A stretch of 64,000 bases of DNA from Karstenula rhodostoma CBS 690.94 (GCA_010093485.1 MU001502.1:268057-332056), one strand, 5' to 3'; positions 23,479-35,107 are shown, counted from the first letter of the stretch. Made by a program: numbers and translations. Notes: generated from the letters alone by a model not told the origin.

Positions 23479-24110
23479 CTAGGCAGGGGAAGCCTGCACC
23501 CGCTTGCCGGTGCGCGGATCCACGGTCCAGGATTTGTCCTCCTTTCCCTGGAACAGGCCCCAGGCGCGCAGCTTGCGAGGGGGGCGCTGCCAGTCGTGGA
23601 CGTTGGTGTTGGTGAGATTCTTAACAGGATGGTCTACGGGGCCGACGACGTGTTCCCAATCGTCGTCGCAATCGTCACGACGACGCTTGCCCAGAATGGA
23701 GCCTAGGTAGCCTGCGCCGGGGATGGGGATGGAGGGGACACGAGGAGGAAGGCGAGGAAGCAGCTGGACGAGCCGACGAACCCGCGACTTGGGCCGATTA
23801 GCAGAACGACCGTAGGCGGCAGCGGCGTCGTAGTTGATCACGCGCTCCTCAAAGTTGCCTTGGGGCGAGAAAGGAAGCTGCTGGTTGTTGCCATTGCCGA
23901 AGACGACGGAGGCGTTGTGGCTGCATGTGTGTGAGTGTACGTCCAGTATGTCAGGCGTTGGGGAAAGGATTACTTTTTCTCGATGTAGCCGTCGTGGATG
24001 TTGGCGAACTCGGAGGTCATGCCGTAGAACTTGGCATCCATCGTGCGCTGCACGTCGTCGGTGAAGTCTTTGTCGGAGTCGATGTAGTTGAAGCCTGGGT
24101 AGCCCGCCAT
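23479..24110 (-). CDS. Conserved-looking protein of unknown function
   Basis: Two exons (24110-23974, 23920-23479) give 192 aa, starting MAGYPGFNYIDSDKDFTDDV. The N-terminal half is acidic with aromatic residues (FYGMTSEFANIHDGYIEK). The middle is basic with a run of proline and arginine (RRLVQLLPRLPPRVPSIPIP), then GKRRRDDCDDDWEHVVGPVD. The C-terminal part contains WQRPPRKLRAWGLFQGKED and WTVDPRTGKRV. There is no signal peptide or membrane span. The GKRRR stretch could be a nuclear localisation signal. The clean intron in phase and the structured composition support a real gene. I do not recognise it and assign no function. Confidence 0.75.
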
Positions 24111-25511
24111 TGTGTTATGAGATGCTGCCTTTGAGGAGGAAGGTATGTTCTCTCTGTAAAAGAGGTGTCAAGATAGACGGGTGCTGTAGATACGGGGTCC
24201 AGTAAGCGACCGGATACGGGTTAATATTTGGAGGAGAGGACTTACAGTATTGGCTGAGGGTGCGCAATATATCGGAGTGCCTTGAGATTCGAATGGAGGT
24301 TTCAAGTCCAAGTTCGACCAAAGATAGTATGTAGGATATGAACGCAAAGTGCGCACGCTGAAGGGGAGGGTAGAGCAGTCTAAGGCGTGTGATTTATATA
24401 GCACTTGAGGGAACCGGCGCATCGCACAGGCGCCGCGCTGAGAGACTAGTAACTTCCCTGACCACAGCGTCGCGCCGAGTTGATGGGTAGCTACCATACC
24501 GGGCGGTCGATTCCAATGTTGGTCGTTGTGCTGTCTGGATAATCTTTTGATGGTTTAGAATATGTGTGTATGTGTATTCGCGCATCACGCCTGGGATGGT
24601 TAGGTAGCGCTAACACTTTAGCGTACATCTTCTGAGTTAAACGAACTTCGAGTCCTCGACTCCTCCATACTCCCACCCATGCATTTGATCAACCGCGTGT
24701 CCGCCGCAGCGAACGCAATGTACGGCTCGCCTGCAGGTGCCCAAGGCGACCTCTATAACCGACAATATGGCGAGCGGCTGGCTGCGTGCCTGGCCTTTAT
24801 CACATTCACGTGCTCCATCTGGACTCGAACTCGACTGACAAATGGCTGACATATGACATCGCAGGCGGAACAAGATTAAAACCAATTGGCAGGTGGTCGT
24901 TCATTTCCGTGTCGTCCTTCCCATTTGACACGTACCTCGCTGGCATTGTTTACGTGTCTCACCTCGTTACATCCGTCTCGTGCGTTTCGTACGACTTCGC
25001 CTACCAGGTTCCCGGTGTGGATCTTGCCTCCATGTTGAAACGGAATGCCCACTCCTACCCACTGACCGCGCGCATGGTCTTTACGAGCACCACAAGCTCC
25101 TTTTGCAAAACGAAATAAAGAGACGGGTATCGTTATAGGCGTAGACACGACCTCTCATCGTGCCATCCACGCAGGCTCGATGTCTGATTATGGTTTCCGG
25201 ACTTAGAGCGACGGTAGCATCAGGCGAAGCGCGAGCTGCCTAGTAGGCATATAGTGCAGCTCATCTAAGATGCCATTTGGGCAGGTCGTTTGCTCGACCA
25301 GGACACTCGATACCCTGTCTTCAATGGCCTCCATCTCTCCAACGTCGACCTGGACGCCTCACTCGGGGTATATCAAAGCGCGGCATGTGCAGAACAGGCC
25401 ACCAAACATATTTAAAAGTGTGAAATCATCGCCATCCCCTAGATTCCACACCTCGACCCCATCTCTCAATCCCCACCCATAACTTCACCCACTAGGCAAC
25501 CCGTCCCAACC
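24111..25511. other. Intergenic
   Basis: About 1.4 kb between divergent genes. A short frame near 24786-25118 is not convincing. No repeats or RNA genes seen. Confidence 0.45.
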
Positions 25512-26196
25512 ATGGCCACCCTCCTCGCCGTCCTCACCCTCGCGACCTCCATCCTCGCCCAAGCAGACTTCACCGGCACGGGCACCATCTCCGTCTGGAA
25601 CTCCTCGGACTGGCGCACCGCCACGCCAGCCTCCAGTCTCGGCTGCCTCTCCCCAACAGGCAAATTCATCGCGCCCTCCACCAACGCCGCCTGCGGCCTC
25701 TTCACGCGCTCCGACACCTACCCATACCCCCTGTCCACGAAGGAAGGGAACTGCACCTTCGACGACGAAACGCAGGAGCGCAACACGGAGAGCTACCACG
25801 GGTCCCAGGACCACGCGTATAACTGTCTCAAGCCGTTCGAGGCTGATGTGAATCAACTGTACACAATTGTAAGCCACGGCCCCCACGCATGATGCGCCTG
25901 CTATAGTAATTTGCGCTGACGACCCGCAGACCGGCTTCCCCTACACCTTCCTCTGCTCGGGCGACGTAGACTGCTACTTCGACGCGCGGGCCGTCCCTGC
26001 CCCGGGGTCGAGCGACGCAACTAGCATCTGGCCGTTCCGCTGGGGTAGTCAGCAGCTTGGCATCACGCCGGGGCATACGATGCTGCAGCTGGTGTGGAAT
26101 AAGATTGCGGATGTGGAGGTCGAGAAGAGGGCGGTTGCAGGGCGCGTCGAGTGGAGGCGCGGGGCGGAGCTGCGGGAGGTTGAGGTTATGGGGTAG
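25512..26196 (+). CDS. Secreted cysteine-containing protein of unknown function
   Basis: Two exons (25512-25868, 25930-26196) give 207 aa. A signal peptide (MATLLAVLTLATSILAQA) precedes a mature protein with several cysteines in the contexts SLGCLSPTGKF, NAACGLFTR, EGNCTFDD, AYNCLKPF, FLCSGDVDCYFD. This spacing suggests disulphide pairing. Potential N-glycosylation sites are WNSSDW and NCTF. The C-terminal part (WGSQQLGITPGHTMLQLVWN, then a Glu/Arg-rich end) may form a beta domain. No glycosidase or protease motif is seen. It looks like a fungal secreted protein family without a named function; an effector or wall role is possible but not shown. Confidence 0.8.
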
Positions 26197-27033
26197 GCTG
26201 CTTTGGCACGGCGTGGATGGTGCGGCTGCGGCTGTGGGGAAGTGAGGTCCGGCGGTAGGCTGCGCTGTCGCGGCGTGGATGCGTAAGATTGAACTACCAC
26301 TACCATATACCGTGGTATCTCACCTACAAGAGGTACCCGCCCTCATAGTGAATCTCTACAATATAGGCGTGCGTGGTTGTCAATAGAGTAATTCCAACTC
26401 TGTTATAGATGCTAACTATGGCGCAGGGGACAATAAGGCGTTGTGCTGTGCCAATACACAAAGGGACTAAAAAGCGGAAAAGGTTTCAACTCTACCGACA
26501 TGATATTAAATGCTGGGTAACTGCTTACCCCCTCTGCTATGTGAATGACTACTCCAGACCACACTGTCCGCCCATAAATCAACAATCCCCCTTCCTCCCT
26601 TACCGGCTCTCCCATCCCTAGTATCCCCTCCACCCTCCTTATCAAGCCAAAGCATATAATCCACGCTCCTCCTGCCACCTCTCCTTGCAACTCCCCATCT
26701 CCAGTCCTACCCCACCGTAAAATCGTGTCATCTATGGGGTAACGAAATTAGCATGGCGTATGTCTATATGGTAGTGTAGTATCGCGGGAAGAGAGGGCGG
26801 GTGCTGCTATTTCTTAAGTGAGCTAAGCATATGCGGTGGAGACAAAGGGAAGGACGAGGAGAGATAGGTCGATAGATTGAAGTGATGCGTATGTTATGGG
26901 TGAGAATGTTGATATTATGTGTGGATTGATGTAATGCAATGTAATGCACTGCTACGTACTAAATGCGTGACGTCTAGTCGCCTCCTCCGGGATCTTGCAG
27001 CCTCAAAGACCCCGTTCCCGTTCCCGTTCACAC
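26197..27033. other. Intergenic between convergent genes
   Basis: About 840 bases, AT-richer than the coding DNA. No supportable gene. Confidence 0.45.
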
Positions 27034-28026
27034 TCACAGCACAGCCCCAACATCCGTATCTCGCGCCCACTCGCGCGCAAAATTCCTCATCCACGCCCAC
27101 TTCCCCCCGGCCATCTCCCTCCCCGCCCGCGTCTTCATCATCCCCACATAGAAGCGGAACCGCGTATGGTGCAACTGCACGCCGGTATGGATACTCGACG
27201 CGCGCCTCGCCTCATTCGCGCCGCCAAACACAAAGCACCTCGCCTGGCCGGTCGGCCCCAGCGCATCGAGGCGATCCGCGTCCTGCACGAAGGCGAGTTC
27301 GGGGTGCGCGGCGATGACGGCGTGGAGGAGGGTGTGGTCATGTGCGTTCTTCTCGCGGGTGTAGGAGACGTTGATAGCGATGGTGGCGACGGCGTGGGCA
27401 AGAGCTGGGGTTGCGCCGCAGGAGAGGAGAGCCTCGGTGACGACGTCCTCCTGCGTGCGGCCCTTTTCGAGGTACTTTGTCTCGCCGACGTCGTGCATCA
27501 TTGCGGCGAGGTACATGGTTGTGGGGTCGAGAGTAGGGGGTAGGCGACCGGCGGCTTGCTCGAGGTGGTAGAGCTCGTGCGTGTATTTTACGACGCGCTG
27601 GATGTGCTCGTAGTCGTGGGAGGGGTCGTAGCGCTCGCCGTACATGTAGTCGAGGACGAGCTTGTTGACGGCGAGGAAAACGGCGCGGTCGGGGGGTGGG
27701 ATGGCGAGCTTGTCCATGTTGAAGAGGAGGCGGTTGCGGGATCCGGAGGAGTTGGCGTAGCCGCCTGGGAGGGAGGGGGTGGTGGTTAGGGTGGCATCGT
27801 AGGAGGTGGGGCTGGTGGAGGCCCAGAGGCCGGGGAGGCGCTTGATGAAGGTGGCAAGTCGTGAGAGCATTTTGAACAGGGATGCCATTGCGGCTTTCGG
27901 TCTGGGAAGGTCCTTGGTAGTTGATGCATCCAGTGTTTGGAGATCAAGTGGTTCGGAGGCGCTGTAGTAAGAGTTTCTGCTAGGCAGCGCGGGAAGCAGC
28001 GAAGCGTGCGGTGTGAGTGTTTTCAT
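27034..28026 (-). CDS. HD-domain metal-dependent phosphohydrolase
   Basis: Single exon, 330 aa from the ATG at 28026. The HD domain starts near MDKLAIPPPDRAVFLAVNKL (ATG at 27717) and shows the ordered metal ligands: His in DPSHDYEHIQRV, the HD pair in AAMMHDVGETKY and the distal Asp in DADRLDALG. Such proteins hydrolyse phosphate esters or nucleotides; the substrate is unknown. The start is uncertain. In-frame ATGs at 28026, 27888 and 27717 are possible. The longer forms add a basic, amphipathic stretch (SLFKMLSRLATFIKRLPGLW) resembling a mitochondrial presequence, while the short form is a standard cytosolic HD protein of about 228 aa. Alternative starts could give dual localisation. Confidence 0.85.
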   Translation of the reverse strand: MKTLTPHASLLPALPSRNSYYSASEPLDLQTLDASTTKDLPRPKAAMASLFKMLSRLATFIKRLPGLWASTSPTSYDATLTTTPSLPGGYANSSGSRNRLLFNMDKLAIPPPDRAVFLAVNKLVLDYMYGERYDPSHDYEHIQRVVKYTHELYHLEQAAGRLPPTLDPTTMYLAAMMHDVGETKYLEKGRTQEDVVTEALLSCGATPALAHAVATIAINVSYTREKNAHDHTLLHAVIAAHPELAFVQDADRLDALGPTGQARCFVFGGANEARRASSIHTGVQLHHTRFRFYVGMMKTRAGREMAGGKWAWMRNFAREWARDTDVGAVL

Positions 28027-29891
28027 GGAAGTATATCCGAGTGTTATATAGCGGTGGGGAGAGTGACCTCGGGTCCTTAATACAATACCGCATTGTGCAT
28101 GGGGCACGTGCATATATGATAGTGAATTGACAATGTGAAGAGCAGCGAATTCGGCGAATTAACAACGGAACAGCGGCGAGTGACTGCAAGTAGTGAAAGT
28201 TGAGATGGTGGCTAGCAGAGTGAGAACAGTTGTCGCTGAGTACCTTGTTGCGGGACGTATCAACACTCTTTTTGGAAATGTTGTGCAATGGCAGACCAGG
28301 AGCCTCAGTCAAAGGTATAGAAGAGGCCCGAACCCGAAAATTGCCCTCTTGGGTATGCGTGCCCCCCTATTTGACGCCATGTTGTAGGATGACATGTTGG
28401 CCGCAACCCGAGTCGGAGAACGAGGCGGTGGTTGCTCGGATAGGAAGCGTTGGTCGTCAGTAGTCCTGCGAACAAGTGAACAAGTTCTGAATGAAGGATG
28501 ATGTTGTATCTCGGCTTTGTTCAGTGAACAGTGTCTCCGTCCCTTCTGGAACGTCTATAGAGCATGACCCATTTCATAGCTGTTGGGCACGGGGAATGCG
28601 ATGAATGCCGTCCGAGACAAGGCAGGTCGACGCTTGCAGGTGACCACGTGGGAACAGTCGCGGCTAATGGCGGGTGCCCCAAAGAGCGCCGTCGTTTATA
28701 GTCGGCATAGAGTGGTTACATGACTAGGAGCGGTCACATGACTAGGAGCGGTCACATGACTAGGATGGTCTGCAGTTGAAATGCATTGCCTGATCACAGT
28801 TGTGGTGATATCTACGTAGGCAGAGCTCCTTTATAAACAGATAAGGGGGCTTGCCATCTCTAATTGCTACCTACATTTGATGTATCGCCTGACACCTTCA
28901 AACTGATTACCATCTGATTGTAGTCCAGGTGTGACTATTGCCAACATCTGCTCTCCCGTGCACATGCATCACGTTGACCGCGGGCAGCACAACGGCAAGG
29001 TCGGGCGAGAGGGCACAGCGTAGTGTCCCCGTCTGCCAGCTACCCGGTTCCTGCCGCGCTGACCGAGGGTGTGTGGGCAGTAGGCACAGATGCATTGATC
29101 AAACCCATTCATCTACTGCTGGAGGTGATGGAGGTATGCCGCATGGTGATCTGGGACCCATGCTCCGTGGCGGGCGAGGTGCAGAAAAAGAAGGATGCGA
29201 ACGGTGGGGGGGTCGGAAGCTGCATGTGAGAGGTGCAGAGGAGGGGTTGGCGATGAGCGAATCGTGCAGCCGCAGTGCCCAAGAAGCGCAAAAGACGCAA
29301 CATTCCACGCGAGCGGCACAGTACATACACAGTAGTCTCCAGCAGCACCTGGAGCTGCCCTGTCCAAGTGACGGCAACCACCAGTTGCTACAAGGCGTGA
29401 AGCAGGCAGGGTGGGTTCATCGAATCAGCTGCTCCCCATATCCGTGTTATCCCGTTGCGGCGTCGTCGGATGCGCGCCAAACGTCTTCCCGTCTCCCCAT
29501 ACTTTGCATTCCGGGCGACCGCCGACGAAAGACCGCAACTGTACGAGCCCAAGTTTATATCGCTACCTCGTCCCCCGCCATCCTCCACCCGCCTGCTTCA
29601 CTCATCACTCGCCGCGCCCGCGCTTTTCGACCCTACGTCACCCGCACGTGACAAGCAACCACCACGCTTCGGCTGCACCGTAGCGCCGAGAGCTCCCTCG
29701 AGCAGCTGCATGAGGACTCGAGAAAGACGGCCAGCGGCCAGTCCACGGTAGCCACAGCCTTCCGCCTGCCCGCGACATCCGAGCTCGCCCCTCTCACCCT
29801 GCGCCTTTGAATGCACGCCGACCGCCAGAGCCAGCGCCAGCGCCAGAGCCCAAGCCCTCGCCCACGCCCACGGTCCAAGTCTCCCGATACC
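28027..29891. other. Long intergenic region between divergent genes
   Basis: About 1.9 kb. It holds the 18-bp triple repeat at 28714-28767, a TATA-like TTTATAAA near 28829, and a long C-rich leader before the gene at 29892. A 237-codon frame at 28938-29651 has no coding character and is not annotated. Confidence 0.45.
28714..28767 (+). repeat. Three tandem 18-bp units carrying an E-box-like site
   Basis: Three head-to-tail 18-base copies at 28714-28731, 28732-28749 and 28750-28767. Copy 1 differs from copy 2 by one base (T for C), and copy 3 differs only in its last two. Copies 2 and 3 contain GTCACATGAC, which matches the RTCACRTG consensus bound by Cbf1-type bHLH proteins. The array lies in the shared upstream region of the HD-domain gene and the gene at 29892. 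A regulatory role is inference. Confidence 0.7.
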
Positions 29892-30389
29892 ATGTCGTCC
29901 AACCGTCCCTTCTTCTCCAACTTCCTCGCCGCCTTCCGCGCCCAGTCCGCCATACAAAAAGCAGCGAGCTCGCAGTCGGCTGCCGCGGCAACATCGTACT
30001 CTCACAACGCGTCCCCGCCGTCCCAGAATGCGAACCAGAACCCGAGTACCTCCCGGACAATAACCACCAAGGCTGGACCTCCCTCGCCAGGAGCCACCAC
30101 GGCTGCGGTACAAGCTTCGGGCCAGTTTCAGCCAACTAGGCAGCACGCTGCTCCATACCACCGCTCGACCTCACCCGCAACCACCAAGGCGTTCCCAATA
30201 CCAGGCGCTGCCGCAAGAAGCCGGAGAGGCTCAGATAGCTCCTCCGAGGGCTTCCACGAAGTCATGGGCGCGGAGAAGTGGTACATCGGCGGTCGCACAG
30301 CCACGGGCGAAGAGAAGTTCTACAAGCTCGGCATGGTGAAGCGACATCGGAGCGTCGACAGGCTGAGCCTCGACCGACTCAGCATATAA
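29892..30389 (+). CDS. Serine-rich protein of unknown function with conserved-looking C-terminus
   Basis: Single exon, 165 aa from MSSNRPFFSNFLAAFRAQ. An N-terminal short hydrophobic/amphipathic stretch precedes a Ser/Ala/Pro/Gln-rich, probably disordered middle (with AAARSRRGSDSSSEGF, a likely phosphorylation region). A compact C-terminus (GAEKWYIGGRTATGEEKFYK, then RHRSVDRLSLDRLSI) looks like the functional part. There is an in-frame ATG 27 codons upstream (29811), but the Arg/Ser/Pro-rich extension it adds looks like leader sequence. RRGS resembles a basophilic kinase site, and the two RLS repeats at the end may be 14-3-3 or kinase targets. Function unknown; I recall similar proteins in other filamentous fungi but cannot name the family. 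Confidence 0.72.
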   Translation: MSSNRPFFSNFLAAFRAQSAIQKAASSQSAAAATSYSHNASPPSQNANQNPSTSRTITTKAGPPSPGATTAAVQASGQFQPTRQHAAPYHRSTSPATTKAFPIPGAAARSRRGSDSSSEGFHEVMGAEKWYIGGRTATGEEKFYKLGMVKRHRSVDRLSLDRLSI

Positions 30390-31358
30390 CGACTAGGGCC
30401 ACAAAAGTACATTTGCATTGAAGGCGTTCACGGCGATTACACAGCGACATCCCAGGAAGGGCTATTCTCGAGGACAGGCGTTTATGGCATTTTCCTCCGC
30501 TGAAGGCGACTTCTTTACATGCGGGTTTTCGACATGAGTACATAGTTATCCGCGGCTCACGCTGCCTACCAAATACTAGACAACACTGTACATTTCGCAA
30601 GCATTCTCTCATCCCTGTCCACGCTAACCGGCCAGGAACCAGTAGCTTGCACTCAGACTGTTTCCATCGTATTTCCGAGCAGTGGTGGGAGCCGCATAGC
30701 CGACTACGTCAGATGCTCTACCCTGATGGTTCAACGGCGATCGCACTTGTGTCCCCAGTCGCAAGAGCTTAAACAACAACTCGGTGCTATCTGATCTTAT
30801 CTGCTCTCCGCCGATCTGGATAAGTTTACCAACCCACGCGCCACAGAAACGTGGCACATCGCCATGCGAAATGTCTTCACTCCAATCAGCTTCTGCGCAT
30901 TTGTCGGTGAGAGCGTTGCACCGCCGAAAACCCCAAATTTCGGCGACGCTCCGATACTCCGGTATTCACTCCGACGGTTAAAGGCCCCGATAGCGCGGAT
31001 ACGCTTGCGCGCCGGCCGGCATTCTTCACGGAAAAGCGACACTTGGACCTCTTTGGGACGCCTATGACGGCAAACTTCTCCCAAGCTGCAAATTTTGGAG
31101 GAGCCTGTACGCTAGTGTTTGAATTGACCGGTGTAGTGATTCGTCAAAATGCACGCTGCGTTGTATACCGCTCAACCTCGCCGATCCAATGTACTTGACT
31201 CACGTTGCCCCCAGTTTTCTACCGTATAACAAAAGTCTGGGTCGCTTCTGGAGAAGCTCCGCAGGTCCACAGCCAAAAGTACATGCTCGCGTGCTTGGAT
31301 TCATCCTCTTGACCATTTGTTTGGCCTTGGTCTTCGTTCGAATCCATGATAGCCCAGA
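30390..31358. other. Intergenic
   Basis: About 970 bases between co-directional genes. No supportable ORF, repeat or RNA gene. Confidence 0.45.
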
Positions 31359-33193
31359 ATGGCTCCCGCAACAGCGTCTTCGTCCACAGCACCAATGCAA
31401 AGTGGACCACCACAGACAACCGATGCTGAGAAGCAATATGCCTCTATAGTTCCGTCGGAACGCGAAGAGAACCACCGCCTCCAGCTACAGCATACCGTGT
31501 CCAGCTTCAGTAACCATGAGATGGTCAATGTGTCATATGTTGCCACAGGCGACAACGATGAAGTCTACAACCGCTTCACTGAAGGCAGGAAGCACATCAT
31601 CACGGCTGTCCTCTCTTTCTGTAGCTTCCTGGCACCCATCTCATCGACCACTGTACTGTCTGCTGTACCTGAGGTCGCCGAAACCTTCAACTGCGATGGC
31701 TCCATCATCAATCTGTCCAACGCCATGTACATGTTGTTCATGGGCATCAGTCCGTGTTTCTATGGGCCGATCGGGACGATATACGGAAGAAAATGGGTAC
31801 GCGATAACCACAATGAAAACAATGACCAAGATCACGCGGGCCCAGTGATGTCTCTCGAGATGTTGACGACTGACGAGACAGCTGTAGGTTTCGATAATCA
31901 GTGCGACGCTGTTTACCGCGGCGAGCATTGGCACGGCGCTGGCGCCCAATCTGGCGGCCTTCTTCGTCTTTAGGATCTTGACTGCGTTCCAGGGGACGGC
32001 TTTCTTGATCATTGGCTCGAGTGTTATCGGGGACATATACAAGCCTACTGAGCGGGGGACTGCGCTGGGATGGTAAGCTACCACTGACTTCCACCACCTG
32101 AAAGCATCCATACTTTCGATTCAGATACAAGACCAGAGCAACCTCTACTAACACACAACCCAGGTTCCTATCAGGCACTCTCATTGGCCCCGCCCTCGGT
32201 ACGTCCCTTGCACTCCCCTCCCTCCCCTCTTCCCAATCTCACACCCAACCCAGGTCCCTTCATCGGCGGCATCATCGTCACCTTCCGCTCGTGGCGCGAC
32301 ATCTTCTGGCTGCAAACCGCCCTCGCAGCCGCCGCCACCCTCCTCGTCATCTTCTTCCAACCCGAAACAATCCACCACCGCCGCGCCGACGACCTCGCCG
32401 CCCTCCCCCGCGCAAAGCGCATGCGCACGCTGTGGGGATGGCTCAACCCCCTCCGCATCCTCCGACTATACCGCTACCCGAACCTCCTCGCCGTCGTAGG
32501 CCCACCCTTCCCTCCGCCTGACCCAACTAACCCACCTCCCAGGCCTTCGCATCGTCCAGCCTCGTCTGGAACATGTACTCCCTCCTAACACCCATCCGCT
32601 ACGTCCTCAACCCCCGCTTCAACCTCACGACCCCCCTCCAATCAGGCCTCTTCTACCTCGCCCCAGGCGCGGGCTACCTCGCGGGCACCCTCGTCGGCGG
32701 CCGCTGGGCCGACCGCACCGTCGGCAAATACATCAAGCTCCGCGGGCAACGCGTGCCCGAGGACCGCCTCCGCTCGTGCCTCCCCTTCATCGGCATCGCC
32801 ATCCCCGCCTGCATGCTCATCTACGGGTGGAGCGTCGAAAAGCGCGTCGGCGGCGTCGCGCTCCCCGTCGTCGTCATGTTCCTGCAGGGCGTCGCGCAGC
32901 TGTTTTGTTTTCCCAGCTTGAACACTTATTGTCTGGATGTGATGCAGGACCGGAGTGCGGAGGTGGTGGCGGGGAATTACGCCGTTAGATACCTCTTCGC
33001 GGCTGTGGGGTCTGCGGCGTGTTTGCCGGCTGTGAGGAGCATTGGGGTCGGGTGGTTTAGTACGATTAGTGCGGGGTTTTTGGTGGGTGCGGCGGGGTTG
33101 GCGTGGGCGACGGCGGTGGGGGGGAGGGGGTGGAGGGAGGGGGTTGATGAGCGGAAGAGGGCGAGGAAGGAGGAGAGGGAAAACGACGTCTAA
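31359..33193 (+). CDS. MFS transporter, DHA1 (drug:proton antiporter) type
   Basis: Five exons (31359-31796, 31888-32072, 32164-32198, 32254-32495, 32543-33193) give 516 aa. After a hydrophilic N-terminus of about 70 residues come 12 hydrophobic segments. Motif A is GPIGTIYGRKW at the first exon end, and the helix 4-5 region contains FRILTAFQGTAFLIIGSSVI and GDIYKPTERGTALGW. The loop after helix 6 (QPETIHHRRADDLAALPRAK) is typical of fungal DHA1 multidrug or polyamine-type carriers. A charged C-terminal tail (DERKRARKEERENDV) ends it. It should export small hydrophobic compounds at the plasma membrane; the substrate is unknown. The 35-nt third exon is unusually short. All joins keep frame. 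Confidence 0.9.
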
Positions 33194-33623
33194 ATGATTC
33201 GAGGTGGCGTTGGGGTGGGGAGGTGGAAGAAGCCCCGGTGCGGTTTCTGTTTCCCAATGGTGTGGCGTTTGTGTCTGCGATATCAGCATGGACGAGGCGT
33301 TTGGGCGTTTGATTGTGAGGGGGAAAGGATCTCCAGTGCATTGCGAGGCGTTGCGGTGTGTGGAGGCGGCGGGGATCCAATCTGGATGGATGGATGGAAG
33401 GAGTCCTAATGTGTAGTTAATGCGTTACAAATAAGCTACGATGCACGTCGACAGTACCATCCAGCTCAGTGCAACACTCACTCCCTGAACAGAAGAAACA
33501 AGTCTATTCCGCAGCTCGTGCGCGGTCTAGTATACACCACACCACCACCTCCCTTCCACTGCCACACTCGCTATGTATGATACACGCCCCGTCCCCAGTT
33601 CCATCCAGCCTCTTTCTCTCCAT
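33194..33623. other. Intergenic between convergent genes
   Basis: About 430 bases of 3' flanks. Nothing else seen. Confidence 0.5.
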
Positions 33624-34113
33624 CTAGAACGGGTTGTCCTCCGGCGGGACGTCAACGATGAAGTAGTCGCCAATCACGGGGATCTTCAACATGATGTCGT
33701 TGCGCACGCGGGGGACCTCAGCGAAGAAGAAGAGCGCGAAGAAGCCCGCGACGCCGCCGAAGCCGGCTGCGAGACCGCCGCTGCGGATACCGCGTTAGTA
33801 TGGCTACCGTGTGGGACGCCGAGCGGGCGGTGGGTTGGCGTGGAGGGAGAGACGTACAACTTTGCGAGGTGGCGCGCGGTGATGCCGTGGAAGTGGGCGG
33901 CGGGCTTGTACCTAGGGATGTCAGCGGTGGTCTCGCGTGCGGGTGTGGATGGGAGGAGGTGTGTCGTGTCGTGCGTCGAGCTCGCATCCACTGAGCTCGC
34001 ATCCTCGCATCCACCTCCCCCCAGGCAAAACAGAAAACCACTCACTGAGGTCCAAACGGACTCTTGTACGTCTGGTACGGGCTCCTCTGGCTCTGCTGGC
34101 TGTCAGCCTCCAT
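33624..34113 (-). CDS. QCR10: Cytochrome bc1 complex subunit 10 (Qcr10)
   Basis: Three exons (34113-34046, 33911-33858, 33780-33624) give 92 aa. The sequence runs MEADSQQSQRSPYQTYKSPF, then HGITARHLAKFGGLAAGFGG, one membrane helix (GVAGFFALFFFAEVPRV) and the characteristic C-terminal IPVIGDYFIVDVPPEDNPF. This single-span subunit of respiratory complex III sits at the complex periphery in the inner mitochondrial membrane, near the Rieske protein, and is not essential for catalysis in yeast. Length is close to other fungal Qcr10 proteins (about 77-90 aa). The longer plus-strand frame over this locus is a shadow. Confidence 0.93.
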
Positions 34114-35107
34114 CTCGCGGTCCGCTGGAGCTCAGTTCGGAAGACCAGCTCCTGCGTCTCGCGGCAGCCATTGCGGCCGCGGCGCGCAGCGGGCGACGTA
34201 CAAAAGCGGCGGGCGTGCGGCCCTGGTGCGGTCCAGGCATCGTGTCGGGAGTGGGCGGGTGTGCGGGTGTGCGGGATGGCGAATTGGCGGTGGTGATGGA
34301 GAGGGCGAGGTGGACGAAGAAGTGAGGTGAGGGCTTGGCGCGAACGGGCCAATGGGAGGGGGGCGGGATATAATTCGGGGCTGCGGCGTGTGGGTGTGGA
34401 GTTTGGGACTTGACTTGCAGGTTTGAGGGTGGTGGGATGCGTGGATAGAGTGAGGGAATTGAGTTTGTTGTGTTTGAGATTGAGTTTTGGATATGTTGGA
34501 AATGCAGGCTCGGTGGGTGCCTTTGTTGCAGTGCATCGCGGCGCCTCTATGCTCGACGAGAAATGTGTTTGATGGCATGAAGATGAATGAAACATATCTT
34601 CAGAATTACGCTTCCAGTTTGTGAGGTACTCTTCCATGCAATATTATAATACTAGGTTCGAAGTTTGGGTACCGCATTGCTCCTACGCTCACACGTCGCA
34701 CTCAAACTTTGCCCAGCCAGGCACCGTATCAAGCGGGTATGCTAGAGTCGAAGACATGCTCCCACCTGTATGTTCTCACCACCTTGGACGGTGGAGGCAG
34801 ATTCTCGCAATGAAGAGAACGGCTCTACATCGGTCGCTCATCCGCCAGCACCATAGCGAATGGTTGTCGGGGTATTGATCGAGCCCTGTCTTCTATCCAG
34901 TGCCCTCGTACAACGAACCCAATGGCACAGAAACACAGCAGTGAGTACGTTTTATGCAGCTAGACAAGAACAGTTCCGGAAGGCTCTTTGCGTGACGTTG
35001 AGACATGTGTCTATTCATTCGTTATGTGGATGAAGTCGCTTCGAAAATGCTCCCACGTTCCATCGTCTATCCCGCTATGTTAGACTATTGCCAGGCGAGA
35101 CAATCCG
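34114..35107. other. Intergenic
   Basis: About 1 kb, containing the QCR10 promoter and the 3' flank of the proteasome gene. No gene seen. Confidence 0.45.

Noticed and set aside
28938..29651. 237-codon plus-strand frame in the intergenic region
   Set aside because: Composition is not coding-like, several other frames are open over the same bases, and it overlaps the probable promoter of the gene at 29892.
31335..31355. T-loop-like GTTCGAATCC
   Set aside because: No matching acceptor or anticodon stems upstream; chance match just before the MFS start.
33573..34325. 250-codon plus-strand frame
   Set aside because: Runs across exons and introns of QCR10, whose protein on the other strand is unmistakable.
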